From Lentinus brumalis (taxonomy: Eukaryota; Basidiomycota; Agaricomycetes; Polyporales; Polyporaceae), in NCBI GenBank assembly GCA_001792895.1, contig MARA01000011.1, positions 1,302,001-1,366,000 of the forward strand: a stretch of DNA of 64,000 bases, in the 5' to 3' direction. Shown piece after piece: positions 47,572-59,100 of this stretch (position 1 is its first letter; each line of letters starts with the position of its first letter). The notes beneath the pieces are model-generated. The model was not told the origin of the DNA and did no database searches. It saw only the letters and a list, made by a program, of their open reading frames with translations. The position numbers were made by a program, and so were the translations under genes.

Positions 47572-48290
47572 CTTTTTTTTGAACTTCGAACAAACTGCCC
47601 TCCACCAGTGAGCACGACATACCCAAACCTTACCCCCTTCTGGAACGCCTCGAGAGAACGCCCGCCCGTGCCCCCCCGCCGTCAGTGGAGCCCTCCGCTC
47701 ACACTTAAACCGACGGCGACGCGCGGCGGGTTTCCCACCCCCCAGTCTCTCCCCGCTTCCACCACCCGCCCAACCTGTCGTACTCCCGTCAACCTCCCTC
47801 CACCCTCCAACCCCTCACAACTCGTTCTGCTACGCGCACACGCAACAACACTCAAGAACATCCCTTGGACCGCCCCCTCAGCCCCCTGACGGAGTTTTCG
47901 TCCGAGGAGTTCAACGACGCGCTCGCCGCGTCGCTGTTGTCGCCACGCGCAGAATCTGTTGAGTCCAACCCTCCCGTTCCCGTTAACCCGTCTGCTGTCC
48001 CACCCGTCACTCGCCTCCCGTCTCCCGTTGCATCGACCTCCCGTCCCGCCCCTTCTCATAGTACCTGTTCCCCGTCACCTACGTCATCTCCCGCTCCCCT
48101 GTCTCCAACCTTACCACCAAACAATACTGTAAAAACACACAAACGTTCCCCTGCCATTACCTCTGCATCTATATCTTTCCCGTCACCATTCACTCACGTC
48201 CCTATCTCTTCCGTACCCATCCACTCCGCTCATAGTTCTTCCGACGAATCCTCCATAATCCTCATAACACATAATTGCACGCATACAACC

Positions 48291-51200
48291 ATGTCCGCTC
48301 CTTCCCAGAACGCTACTGTACTTCATCCCGTACTTAAACAACCCCCCATTCTTACCCCGGGACAGCTAACGGTGACGGCGATAGCTGAATGGGACCATGG
48401 CTGCAACCAATACTTCCTCCACGCCCGGAACATCACTGCCGCTCAGAAGATTCCTCTCGTCGCAGCCGGGTTCCAGGATCGACTTGTCCAAGGGTGGTAC
48501 AAGTCCAATGCCACCACGCTCGACGCCCTGAGCTGGGACGATTTCGTCGCTGATTTCCGCGCCCACTTCCTCGACGATCACTGGGATCAAACACTGCGCG
48601 CGGAGATGCTCACGGAGACTATGACCGACAACGACTCCTTCCTCGTCTTCGTCCGGGAACTGGAGCTGAAGAACACGCTTCTCATCAACACCCCCTGCCA
48701 CTTCTCCGACTCCCAGCTCCGCGACCACATCACTGCACGTCTCACCGAACGCCTCCGCGCACACGCGCTATCAGACCCTGTCCTACTCGTCACCGACTAC
48801 GCGAAGTGGAAGAGGAGTATGCTCGCGGAGGACAAGCTCTGGACGACCAAGCGTCTCGCGGAAGCAAAGATCCTCAACGACATGCGCGATCGCGCGACGC
48901 GCGCCTTCCAGAAACCCCCGCTCGCACCTCGCACCACTAATTCCAATGTTCCTACCCCCGCCTCGTCCTCTACCTACCCCCGCCTGAAAACCCCGGCACT
49001 CACTGAACCCGAACGCACGCTCCTTCGCGACCATCAAGGCTGTTTCAAGTGTCGGAAGTTCTATGCTGGTCATCACCGCGACGCATGCTCCGAGTGGCCC
49101 GACGCAGCAACTTATAGGACACTCACTCCCGACGACGCTAGCAAGGCGAAGAAGGTGTGGGAGGCTGGCGGATCAAAGGCCCGCCGCACCGCTGTCGCTG
49201 CCGTGAACGTCGAGAACACGTCGCAACTCCAGGAGATCCCCGAGAGCCCGCCTACCGTCAACATCGGTGCCGTCTACGCGTCTGCCTTCGTGGGCGCGAT
49301 CGGTACCGACGACGAGGACACTTGGGACTCTGAGTACGTGAACACACCCCTCTCCACCCCGCATCTCATTCTCTCCGCTTCGATCACATCTCCTTCTTGT
49401 CTCTCGGACTCGATTGATATGCTGATCGACACTGGTTGCCCAGTGAATCTTATTAGCGAAACCACCGCAACATCACTCAACCTACGCCACCGCCCTTTAC
49501 CAACAACCTTCAACTACAACGACGCATTCGGAGGAGGCCAGAAGAGTTCGTCGGAGTGGTGTCGGTTCGCCGTAATCACAACCGACGGTTCTTATACGTC
49601 TCGATCCGTTCGCGCCATCATCGTTCCCGACCTCTGTTATCCTGTACTTCTCGGTACCCCCTTCCTTGACCAGAATGAACTCCTCGTTGATGTACACCAT
49701 CGTTCGTTGAGAGATTCTCGCTCCAATCTCGACCTCCTCAACATGCCACAACCCAAGCCTCCCGCAAAACCTGTCGCCGCTACACACCGACGCGCGCTCC
49801 TACGCGAACAGCAACATCTTGAAGCCCGCCACCAGCTCACCCAACACCAAGACCTTCTGCGCGATATCCACATGAACGTACCGCCGACGGCCCCGCATAC
49901 ATCGACCCAGACTTCGCCCGCCACTATCGCAGCATCTGTCCGCTCTCGTGTCGAACTCCTCGCTTTCGTCGCCTCACTCAAGGACGAAGACCTAGCCTTC
50001 AAAACTCGTTACTCTGACTGTTTCCCTGACGACATCCCACATCTTGACAACCTCCCGACCAATGCCTATCATGAGATCAATCTGAAAGACGCCAACATGA
50101 CTATCGTTCGCCGTCAATACGACTGCCCACGCAAGTATCGCGAGGCCTTCAAAACCTTGCTAACCCAACACCTCGACGCTGGCCGACTCCGGGAATCCTC
50201 GTCACCATACGCGTCCCCTTGCTTTCTGGTTCCAAAGGCCGACCCCACTGCGCTCCCTCGCTGGGTCAACGACTATCGAGTCCTGAACGAGAACACTATC
50301 CCTGACGTCTACCCGCTGCCCTCTATCCCCGAGATCCTCTCTGACTGTGCTCGCGGTAAAATCTGGGGAAAACTCGACATGACTAACTCCTTCTTTCAGA
50401 CCCGCGTCCATCCAGATCACGTCAAATACACCGCCATCACAACACCTTTCGGCCTCTACGAATGGACCGTCATGCCTCAAGGTTGCCGTAACGCCCCCAG
50501 CACGCACCAAAGACGCATGTACACAGCACTCCGACCTTACATCGGCTCCATATGCCATGTATATCTCGACGATATTATTATCTGGTCTCAATCGCTCGAA
50601 GAACATCGACGTAACGTCGAAACGATACTCACTGCGCTACGTGCTAACCAGCTGTATTGTTCCCTTAAGAAGACAGATCTCTTCTGCACCGACCTGCAAT
50701 TCCTCGGACACCACATCTCCCAAGATGGCATCACGCCCGATGGCTCCAAAGTCGAGAAGGTTACGTCATGGCCCACACCAGCGTCCGCCCATGATGTTCG
50801 CTCGTTCCTCGGCCTCGTTCGCTACATTTCCTCGTTCCTTCCACACCTCGCCGACCTCACCGCAGTCTTGAACCCTCTGACAACCAAAGAGGCCGAGAAA
50901 GAGTTCCTTTGGACCACGAAACACGACGCCGCGTTCGACGCCATCAAACGTCTCGTGGTATCGCACGAATGTCTCACGTCTATCGACCACACTAATATGG
51001 GTACAAACAGGATATTCGTCTCCACCGACGCCAGCGACTGGTGCACCGGCGCGGTGCTCTCATATGGCGAAACCCTGGAGACGGCGCGTCCTGTCGCTTT
51101 CGAATCTGCGCAACTAAGTGGCGCAGAACTCAACTACCCAGTACATGAGAAAGAACTCCTGGCGATCGTTCGTGCCTTGAAGAAGTGGCGAATAGATCTC

Positions 51201-53330
51201 CTCGGTGTGCCGTTCACCGTCTACACAGATCATCGCACTCTCGAGAATTTTAACACACAGAAACACCTGTCTCGCCGCCAAGCTCGATGGCAGGAATTCC
51301 TCGGCCAATACGACTTCACAATCCTTTACCTGCGAGGCTCCGACAACACCGTCGCCGACGCTCTCTCCCGGCTTCCGCCCCCTCCTGATCCAGTCTCCGA
51401 CACTCTGCCCCCGGTACCCATCGCTGCACTACGTCCCCTCCGCCGCGCGTCCCGTGCCCTCAGTCGCATCCGTGCACCTCCGCCCACGCCGATTGCACCA
51501 GTCCAGGCTCTAGCCATCTCCGCCGATGCCACCTGGCTCGCCAAGATACGCACCGGCTATGCCGACGATCGCTGGTGTCTCCGCCTCCTCCGCTCCCTGA
51601 TCTCGGATACCACAGAACCCCTGGTCGCTCTCACATCTGGAGCGCTAAACGGCCTCTCCGTCGCTGGTGTCGAAGTCCGCGACAAGCTTCTCTTCGTCGG
51701 CGACCGACTCTGCATTCCCCGCGTCGACGACCTCCGTGAAGCTCTCTACCGCCTCGCCCATGACTCCATGGGACATTTCGGCTCCGACAAGTCCTACGCA
51801 CTGCTCCGTGACTCGTACTACTGGCCCAACATGCGCCGAGATCTTGAGAACCTCTACGTCCCGACGTGCGATAAATGTCAACGAAATAAGACCTCCACCA
51901 GACGCCCGCGTGGCCCTCTACATCCACTCCCTGTCCCGGAACGCCGCTTCACCAGTGTTACAATTGACTTCATTGGGGCCCTACCCACGGACGACGGTTA
52001 CAACTGCATCGCTACTTTCACGGACCGCCTCGGCGCTGATATCCGCATGGTCCCCTGCCGGACCGACATGAGCGCGGATGACTTCGCTGAGCTGTTCTTT
52101 AAACATTGGTATTGCGAAAACGGCTTACCTCTCGAAATCATTTCAGATCGCGATAAGCTCTTCATGAGCAAGTTCTGGCGTGCGCTGCACCGTCTCACCG
52201 GCGTCGACCTCAAAATGTCGACCTCCTACCACCCACAAACCGACGGCCTCAGCGAACGCACAAACAAAACCGTCATCCAAATGATCCGATACCACGTCGA
52301 ACGCACGCAACGCGGCTGGGCTCGAGCTCTCCCGCTCATACGTTTCCAACTCATGAACACTGAGAACGCCTCGACAGGGTTCACCCCGTTCCAGCTCCGC
52401 CTGGGATGCTCCCCACGCGTCATTCCCCCTCTGTTAGACGCGAACGCTGATACTGTCATTTCAGACTATCCGGAAGAGGGCGAGCGCGCTCGCGCCCTTC
52501 TCTCGCAGATCGAAACCGACGTGCTCGAAGCGCGTGACAACCTCACGCTAGCGAAGACGAACCAGGCGATGGCTGCAAACACACATCGTTCCTCCGAACA
52601 CGCGTACGCCGTCGGCGACCGCGTCCTCCTCTGCACCTTCCATCGACGACGAGACTACATGCAACGCGGAGACCTCCGGGTCGCCAAGTTCATGGTCAGA
52701 TACGATGGACCATACGATGTAACCTCCGCCTATCCGGCGACTTCCACCTACACACTCGACCTCCCACCCTCGATGAAGATCCACCCGACCTTCCACGGGT
52801 CCCTCCTCAAACCCTTCCTCAGTAACGACAATGAACGCTTCCCGCACGCTCCGATCCCGAACCTGGACCGATCGTCACCGCAGACGGCCAAGAAGAGTAC
52901 TTTGTCGACCGCATCCTCGACCGCCGACGACGAGGACGCGGTTGGCAATACCTCGTCCGCTGGAAAGGATACGGCCCCGGATCCGACAGCTGGATGGCCG
53001 GTACCGACGTCCGCGACCTGGCCGCCCTCGACGTGTTCCTCCGTGAACACAACCTCTCAGAATGATCTTACCTTTCCCCGCGATGACCTGTCTGTTTGTC
53101 TGTTTCCTGTGTTGATTGCCGCCTTGTATCTTCCCGGTCCCGCCGTTTTCCCGCCGTTGTGTTTTCCTACTTGTCTGCATACCCCATTCCCCTCACCTCC
53201 CCCGTCCTCATCTTCAGAGGATAGGGAAGAGTGTAACCCCGCTCTGGGATTACACGCGCTTCCAGTGTTTGTCCCTGTTTGTTACCATAAAAGACGCTCC
53301 GCGCCTGTGTTGCTCCTTAGTTCACTCTAA
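48291..53330 (+). CDS. Gag-Pol polyprotein of the LTR retrotransposon
   Basis: One continuous frame without stops encodes the retrotransposon proteins. In order: a gag region with a retrotransposon-gag fold ([20 protein letters not shown]); a variant zinc knuckle [16 protein letters not shown] (CX2CX6HX4C, near 49,040); an aspartic protease with DTG ([11 protein letters not shown], 49,430); reverse transcriptase with YLDD ([10 protein letters not shown], 50,560); RNase H ([15 protein letters not shown], 51,020); and integrase with an HHCC zinc region (CDKCQRNK) and DDE residues in [17 protein letters not shown] and GLSERTNK. The frame is also open upstream to 47,865; I chose ATG 48,291 because gag-like sequence starts there. 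The chromodomain expected at the C-terminus is in another frame (see next entry), so this frame ends in unrelated residues at 53,330. Confidence 0.9.
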   Translation: MSAPSQNATVLHPVLKQPPILTPGQLTVTAIAEWDHGCNQYFLHARNITAAQKIPLVAAGFQDRLVQGWYKSNATTLDALSWDDFVADFRAHFLDDHWDQTLRAEMLTETMTDNDSFLVFVRELELKNTLLINTPCHFSDSQLRDHITARLTERLRAHALSDPVLLVTDYAKWKRSMLAEDKLWTTKRLAEAKILNDMRDRATRAFQKPPLAPRTTNSNVPTPASSSTYPRLKTPALTEPERTLLRDHQGCFKCRKFYAGHHRDACSEWPDAATYRTLTPDDASKAKKVWEAGGSKARRTAVAAVNVENTSQLQEIPESPPTVNIGAVYASAFVGAIGTDDEDTWDSEYVNTPLSTPHLILSASITSPSCLSDSIDMLIDTGCPVNLISETTATSLNLRHRPLPTTFNYNDAFGGGQKSSSEWCRFAVITTDGSYTSRSVRAIIVPDLCYPVLLGTPFLDQNELLVDVHHRSLRDSRSNLDLLNMPQPKPPAKPVAATHRRALLREQQHLEARHQLTQHQDLLRDIHMNVPPTAPHTSTQTSPATIAASVRSRVELLAFVASLKDEDLAFKTRYSDCFPDDIPHLDNLPTNAYHEINLKDANMTIVRRQYDCPRKYREAFKTLLTQHLDAGRLRESSSPYASPCFLVPKADPTALPRWVNDYRVLNENTIPDVYPLPSIPEILSDCARGKIWGKLDMTNSFFQTRVHPDHVKYTAITTPFGLYEWTVMPQGCRNAPSTHQRRMYTALRPYIGSICHVYLDDIIIWSQSLEEHRRNVETILTALRANQLYCSLKKTDLFCTDLQFLGHHISQDGITPDGSKVEKVTSWPTPASAHDVRSFLGLVRYISSFLPHLADLTAVLNPLTTKEAEKEFLWTTKHDAAFDAIKRLVVSHECLTSIDHTNMGTNRIFVSTDASDWCTGAVLSYGETLETARPVAFESAQLSGAELNYPVHEKELLAIVRALKKWRIDLLGVPFTVYTDHRTLENFNTQKHLSRRQARWQEFLGQYDFTILYLRGSDNTVADALSRLPPPPDPVSDTLPPVPIAALRPLRRASRALSRIRAPPPTPIAPVQALAISADATWLAKIRTGYADDRWCLRLLRSLISDTTEPLVALTSGALNGLSVAGVEVRDKLLFVGDRLCIPRVDDLREALYRLAHDSMGHFGSDKSYALLRDSYYWPNMRRDLENLYVPTCDKCQRNKTSTRRPRGPLHPLPVPERRFTSVTIDFIGALPTDDGYNCIATFTDRLGADIRMVPCRTDMSADDFAELFFKHWYCENGLPLEIISDRDKLFMSKFWRALHRLTGVDLKMSTSYHPQTDGLSERTNKTVIQMIRYHVERTQRGWARALPLIRFQLMNTENASTGFTPFQLRLGCSPRVIPPLLDANADTVISDYPEEGERARALLSQIETDVLEARDNLTLAKTNQAMAANTHRSSEHAYAVGDRVLLCTFHRRRDYMQRGDLRVAKFMVRYDGPYDVTSAYPATSTYTLDLPPSMKIHPTFHGSLLKPFLSNDNERFPHAPIPNLDRSSPQTAKKSTLSTASSTADDEDAVGNTSSAGKDTAPDPTAGWPVPTSATWPPSTCSSVNTTSQNDLTFPRDDLSVCLFPVLIAALYLPGPAVFPPLCFPTCLHTPFPSPPPSSSSEDREECNPALGLHALPVFVPVCYHKRRSAPVLLLSSL
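52850..53065 (+). pseudogene. Chromodomain segment, out of frame with Gag-Pol
   Basis: A chromodomain signature ([22 protein letters not shown]) ending at TGA 53,063-53,065 is readable only in a frame shifted relative to pol. A single base missing from a C run near 52,858-52,868 would explain it. The domain targets chromoviral integration to heterochromatin. As written, the element would make an integrase without it, unless ribosomal frameshifting or a sequencing error is involved. Confidence 0.75.
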
Positions 53331-53454
53331 CGCGACACAGGTATGTTCGATTCGTGCTCCTCATGTATCTCCCGTAGTTCACTCTAACGCGACACAGTTT
53401 GTGCCAGTTCTCCTCCACGCGTGATTAGTGTTATCGGCGGACAGCCGGTTTCCA
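53232..53454 (+). repeat. 3' LTR
   Basis: 223 bp, identical by eye to the 5' LTR except one extra G in CTCTGGGATT. It carries the same pair of 23-bp repeats. Confidence 0.92.
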
Positions 53455-53478
53455 TCGCACAAGCTATCGTGACTCGTC

Positions 53479-54309
53479 GATCTCAAGCAGCTCGGGATGC
53501 GCCAGGTGAGTAACTCGTCAGCTGGAGAGTTCTGGCCTGATGGTTGATATTCTTGGCCCTGATACCAGCCTCGTCCAGAACATGCGCCGGAGGCAGTGCC
53601 CCCCACGCTACGTCCCCTACGCTATCGTTATGATCTTCACCGACCCCATAATCCTCCTGCGTTTGATCTGCTCTCCTATCCGTCAACACGTACCTGGATC
53701 CATACTACACGGTCCATCATGCCTCTGAGTTTTGAGTTTTGATTATCTCGCCATCCCTCTTCTCTTCTGTTTCGCATCCCGGTTTCATAATCGCAGCGTT
53801 GAACACTTTTGCTGTCGTCACTAGTGACATGAAGGGTTTCGCGAATGTATGTACAGTACGCAATCTCTAGCACCTCATCATGACATACTTATCTGTGCCC
53901 CATGTGTGTGTACACTAGTGTGTACTTGTCCTGATGGGTTCAACATAGAACTCTCTAACCACTCGACCTCTATGTACGCGTTTCTTGAAAGCGTCAGCAG
54001 CGGCTGAGACGAAACAAGCTATTATTTGGACGACGTCGCCGACTATCTCGAGCTCGGCGAGCCGTCTCAGAGCTGCTGGATGTTGATTGTCTCCACCCCG
54101 GTACTCGCCGCGACTCGTCAGTCCCTCCTGTTTAAGTTCCTGTTGCGACAGTTACGCAGCTTGCCGTCTACCAACCCCTCAGACTGCGTCGAAAGTTCTT
54201 AGGGCATCGTATTACGCCGTCTCACACGCCCGACTAATCAGCGTCTTGAGCACACGGATCTGTCACAGGCAAAGATGGCCAGCCGCCTTCGTTAGTGTCA
54301 TCATACGCG
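53479..54309. other. Intergenic, no convincing gene
   Basis: Sequence between the LTR element and the hAT-like element. ATGCGCCAG|GTGAGT at 53,498-53,512 looks like an exon end that may once have belonged to the upstream gene. Otherwise only short ORFs. Confidence 0.35.
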
Positions 54310-54317
54310 AGGGGACT

Positions 54318-55991
54318 CAGTAGTGGTATTCGAAGTCCCCCGTCTATTAGAGGGCAGGACTTCGAATACCCCCAAGGGAGATGGAATAGGCCGGCTGGCG
54401 CAGCCTGAACTGGCGCAGGGAGATAGAAGAGGGGGGAGGAGGTCGAATAGAGTGCGTGGCGCCGGCCCAGGACCTGGCAGGGGAGATAGAAGAGGACGGG
54501 AAGTCGAATAGAGTCGGGGAGATCGAAGAGAGCTGTGTAATGATCGAAAATAATAATTATTGCCATTAACTAAGTTATCCATAGGGTGCGCGAAGAGGAC
54601 CCGCCATTCCTGCTCCCTCCCCTCCCTCGCTGCGCTCGGGGGGTCCCCCAAGCCGGGAGCACTCAGGCGGGCACACTAAAGCCTCGTTCGCGCGATAAAT
54701 CTATACCGGCGCCCTTCGGGGGCAGGTACTGTTGAGGGCGCCTAACCCTAACAACCTAACCAACTAACCTAACCTAACAACCTAACCAAAGCCCTAACCC
54801 AAAACCCTCACTCTAACTCCGCTTACATCACAGTTTTGGCACGGATCTTACACCGGATTACCACGGGTATACAATCGCTTACAATCGATTATAATGACGG
54901 TAACAATCGTAACTACGCAATCCATCAAAAGGGCCTTTTAATCGCATCGCGCTGCTTGCAAGTGTCTTGCAATCGGTACAATAATTCCACAAGTCGCAAG
55001 GCCAAGCGAGCCAGAGGCCATTGCAATCGGTTGTATTGGCTTATATTGCTTTGGAGTAAGGGCTTCGAGACTCATCGTAAAATTGAGCATCGCATACAAA
55101 TGAAGAATGCGATTATATTTTGTATACTATCAACGGTACATGCATGGTACTAAGTACTTGGAAATAGTGAAGGAGAGAGGCAGCACTAGCGATCAGCAAC
55201 TTACCTACGACGGGGAACGATAACACCTCCCTGAACATGGTAACGAGGGAGCCACTAAGATGGGCCCAGAGCACCAGCGACAAGAGCCAGCCAAGAGCAG
55301 AGTACCAGAGCAAGTCAGACGTGTGCAAGAAGACTCAGAGGACATAGGGGCGGGTGGTCCAGGAGTGAACAGGCAGTGCCAGTTAGCCAGCGCGAGACCC
55401 AGCGAGCACATAACGACGGAGTCCTCAAGAAGACAGGGCCATGGAGGAACTTGCAGCCAGCCAGATTGTGTACTTGGACGACGTGACCGCGCAGACTAGG
55501 AGGGATATGATAGGATGAGGGACTCAAGGAAGATGTGGAGTGCAAAAGACAAGGGGAGACGACGACTTGACAACGACGTCCGGGCTGATTCGAACCCCGC
55601 CGAGGAACTGTACAGTTCTGGTCGCTGTGATCGAGGTGCAACGAATTGAGCGCGCAGCTTCAGAGGACGTCGCAAGTTGGTCACAAGCAGACTGAAAGTT
55701 CCGCTGTCTGGCAAGGATGCTGCAACGGAGATGGAAGCGGGCAGCAAGGGTAGTGCAATCAGCACAACAATCGCGACGGTTACAATGGCCGCGAGATAAT
55801 TAGTAAGACTTACCACTTAGTAACAGTGCCAGACAAGTCTTCGGTAACTAATAATTGACTGATAATCACATATGTTTTACCGAATACTCTCGGGCCTTGC
55901 AACTTCGGCGCCGATTCTGTGATGTATACGGGGAGATAGATCTTCGAAGTCCCGCCCTCTAATAGAGGGGGGAATTCGAATACCACTACTG
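54318..55991. mobile_element. hAT-like non-autonomous element, 1.67 kb
   Basis: Inverted termini start CAGTAGTGGTATTCGAA and match at 46 of 49 positions. Each terminus is itself a palindrome (TTCGAAGTCC...GGACTTCGAA). Flanking octamers AGGGGACT and AGAGTACT agree at 6 of 8 positions, a plausible decayed 8-bp duplication. Subterminal copies of GGGAGATAGAAGAGG (54,379-54,530) resemble transposase-binding repeats. There is no transposase. The CAG ends and 8-bp duplication suggest hAT (inference). Confidence 0.65.
54739..54815. repeat. Degenerate telomere-like CCTAAC/CCCTAA repeats
   Basis: Runs of CCTAACCCTAAC, CCTAACCTAAC and GCCCTAACCC lie within the hAT-like element. Basidiomycete telomeres are usually TTAGGG (CCCTAA on this strand), so this is an interstitial telomere-like tract, imperfect in unit length. 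Confidence 0.75.
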
Positions 55992-56111
55992 AGAGTACTG
56001 CATACGCTCCGCTTGCGGTCGGGCTCCCAACGCTATCTCACAGACTGTCTTCCACTTGGTGAGAGTTCAGTCGTATGGCAGGCACGCTCATCGCAAGGTG
56101 TGCACCATATC

Positions 56112-59100
56112 ACTTGACGTTAATCTCCCACCCGGTTTTCCTGGCCTTTCAAACTCCGCTCAGGCCCATCATCCGGCGCTCACAGCCACTTCGTCCCGGG
56201 CCTCCGGAGCCCAGACCACGGCCTGGCGCCTATCAACTCCGAACTTTGTTCCGGGGTACCTTTCCGGCATACATAATAAGCACTTACTTACTGCTATAAG
56301 CCGGCCTCTTAAAGCAATCAATACAACTCTTCACTGCTACTTTGAGTGCTCCCTCCATGGCATACCGCACACGACGGAAGCAAATCGACAACGGAGGCAA
56401 ATTCTATGCATGTCTTGAAGTCTTCCGGCGTCTATCGCTGCTCGTCTCTTCCACGCTACGTAAACCTCTGCTTCTGCCGGCTCCGGAACGCTCGCCTTCC
56501 GCATGTCCCAGGTTTGCTCGGAGTGCCATGCCGAGAAGCCTGTGGCTGCATTCTCCCTCCGCAAGAAGGACTCCACAGGCGGAAAGAAAGGCGAGCTCAC
56601 AGCGAAGTGTACCGAGTGTATGAAGAAGGAGAATGCTCGGAAGCAGCAGAAGAATGCTATGAAGCGCAAGGTTCGGGAGGAAGCCGATGGGATTGATGGT
56701 ATGAGCGAATCCGTCGAAGATCACTCCCACGAGGATACGCTGGACACGATCAGCTTTCCCGCGTTCCTCGCGATACTGTCTGCTGCCAAGGACGGTCCCA
56801 TGAACATCAAGGCTCGGGTCCACGCACCGGAAGCAGGTTCCCTGGAATCCGGAGAGAAGGCGCGCGCGTGCCGCATAGCCGAGATCCTCGAAGTACACCT
56901 TTTGTGGCACTGGACGTGCGTATCTCTGCTCCTACCATGTAGTGCTAATGCAATAATATAGTGATGTAGCTTCGAACGCAAGAAGGTCCGCCACCGCGCC
57001 GGTGACACTGAATTTGCTTTCAGCTGCGCACAGTCCGAGAGCCGCGAACATAAGGCCAAAGTTCCGAAAGGGGACAAGGCTCGCACAACACGCCGGATGG
57101 ACCGCTTCGCGTGCGGTGGGTGGGTATATGTCATGGTCAAGAAGGACACGCACGACGTTGTCATTAAGGTGAAGCATGACAGCCACCATCTGGCCTACCT
57201 CGACATCGACCTGCCAGATCGCTGGAAGGACTATATCAAAAAGCAGGCAAGTACGCAGACTCCTGGTCAGGTGAGTAAAACCATGAAGTACTGTTCCTCT
57301 TTGAAGTACGTGCCTCATATGATTCACACGCAGATCTGGGCACACATAGTACGCAAGGAGACGGAAGGAAAAGCGGTAGACGACGTCGAGATCCCGTTCA
57401 AGGCCAAAGCGGTATATTACTACTGGCACATAGTCAGCCGCGATGAATGGAAGTTAGATCCCGATCCGCTCAAGTCCGCGCGCGCATATCTAGAGAAGAA
57501 CAGCGCTGATAATCATGTCTCCTTGCTTGATGTGTACGCTGCCCCTGGAACCCAAGTTCTTGCCTTCCAAGTCACCGACTTCGTCCGCGTCTGGGGTATG
57601 AAGACTCAGGAACTTGCTATGGATTCCACATGTGCGTGTACACTTTCACAGAATTGACATAATCATTGCATTCAACAGATGCTGACTTACCACTAGGGAA
57701 TACAAACAACGGCAACTTCGAGCTCTTCAGTGCAGTTGCAGACGCCAACGGATCTGGCATACCGTTAGCGTTCCTTCTGATCGCCACCACTCCCGAGGCA
57801 CCTTCCGGAGCGAAGCAGGCGGTACTAGAGAGCTTTCTGCGAGCACTCAAAGACTTGGGCGTCGAGCCGGAGTTCACCCTTACCGACAAGGACTGGTCAG
57901 AAATCAACGCCATGAAAGCGGTCTGGCCGGACGCCAAGCAACAACTCTGCTTCTGGCATGGTATCCGCGCTGTCAAGCAACGTCTTTCGAAGACAAAAGA
58001 GACCCCTGCTCCATACGACTCAGAAGCAGCCCACAAGGAGTTCTCGTTCATCGACGTGAACTTCCTCCCTCTTAACCAGCGTGACGGCTCCATTGAGGTA
58101 TGTGCGATATCGTCGAGGAGTGTCCTCTCAGTATTCACTGTAATCTCATGGTTCCTCCCCAGATTCCCGCTCCTCCGGACGTCCCACTTCCACGCATACG
58201 GCTCCTCATAAATGGTCGACCTACAGTCCTTACTCAGCCGATTCCGCGACTCGTACTTCGCCCCGAAGACATCGCACGAGCACTCGCAGGGACTCAGATA
58301 GTACAGTCCGTTGCCGAGGGACGTGCGGATGAAGAAGAAGCAGAGGTTCCGCTAACAGAGTCCTTTGACGTCGAGGCTCAGGACGGTCGTGGTGTACAGC
58401 CAGCGACCAGAACCATGTCGGTTTCGGTCCAAGTTGACGGCGAGGTTCAAGACAGTGGCGGAGATCAGAGCGATGAAGAGACGTTCTGGAGTGGAGATGC
58501 GCACGAGGATGAGGACGAGGAGGACCTTCAGGACTGGGGCAGTGTGGATGATGCTGTGGAATGGGACTCGAAGGACAAGGAGGATCTGCGCGGACAAGTC
58601 GACGACTTCGTTTATGACGCAAGGAATGTCAGTGAAGACGCACCAGTCGACGTAACCGAACGCGGCAAGCCACCAATTGACAAGGCAACGTACCTCTTCT
58701 GCCCCCTGCCACATCGTCTCACTATCCTTCGTCTTTTTGCGAAGCATGCATCACAGCACACCCTCCTTCCGGAGCGTCATGGCGTCCCTCGAAGTGCGGA
58801 AGAGATCTGGAGGGATGCGGTGGAGGAGATGTACCGTCACTGCAAAGCGAACAACCTCTGCGAGGTTTGGGCCTACCTATGGAACTCCTGGTATCGCCGC
58901 GAACGATGGAAGCTCTGGGCAAGGTCAGCATACCCTGCTGCCATTCCATGCAAGCGCACGACCATGATGGTCGAGGCGCTGTGGCGGAACCTCAAGAGGC
59001 TCGTTCTCTACCTCTACAACCGTCCTCCCGTGGACCTCGTCGTCTATGCCATCGTCACCCGGACGCTACCGCCATACCGCGTCACACTGCGGAGCATCAT

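Larger units (their letters stand above)
47324..53478 (+). mobile_element. Ty3/Gypsy chromovirus-type LTR retrotransposon with flanking 24-bp duplication
   Basis: The element proper is 47,350-53,454. Its LTRs (47,350-47,571 and 53,232-53,454) begin TGTAACC, end TTTCCA and differ by one base (a G in a GG/GGG run), implying recent insertion. A polypurine tract (53,216-53,231) abuts the 3' LTR. The element is bordered by identical 24-bp sequences at 47,324-47,347 and 53,455-53,478, with an extra AG at 47,348-47,349. No obvious tRNA primer site follows the 5' LTR. It lies just after the DUF6535 stop codon. Confidence 0.93.

Noticed and set aside
55575..55600. tRNA-like B box (GGTTCGAATC on the minus strand)
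   Set aside because: No matching T-stem or A box at the right distance; it lies inside the hAT-like element.
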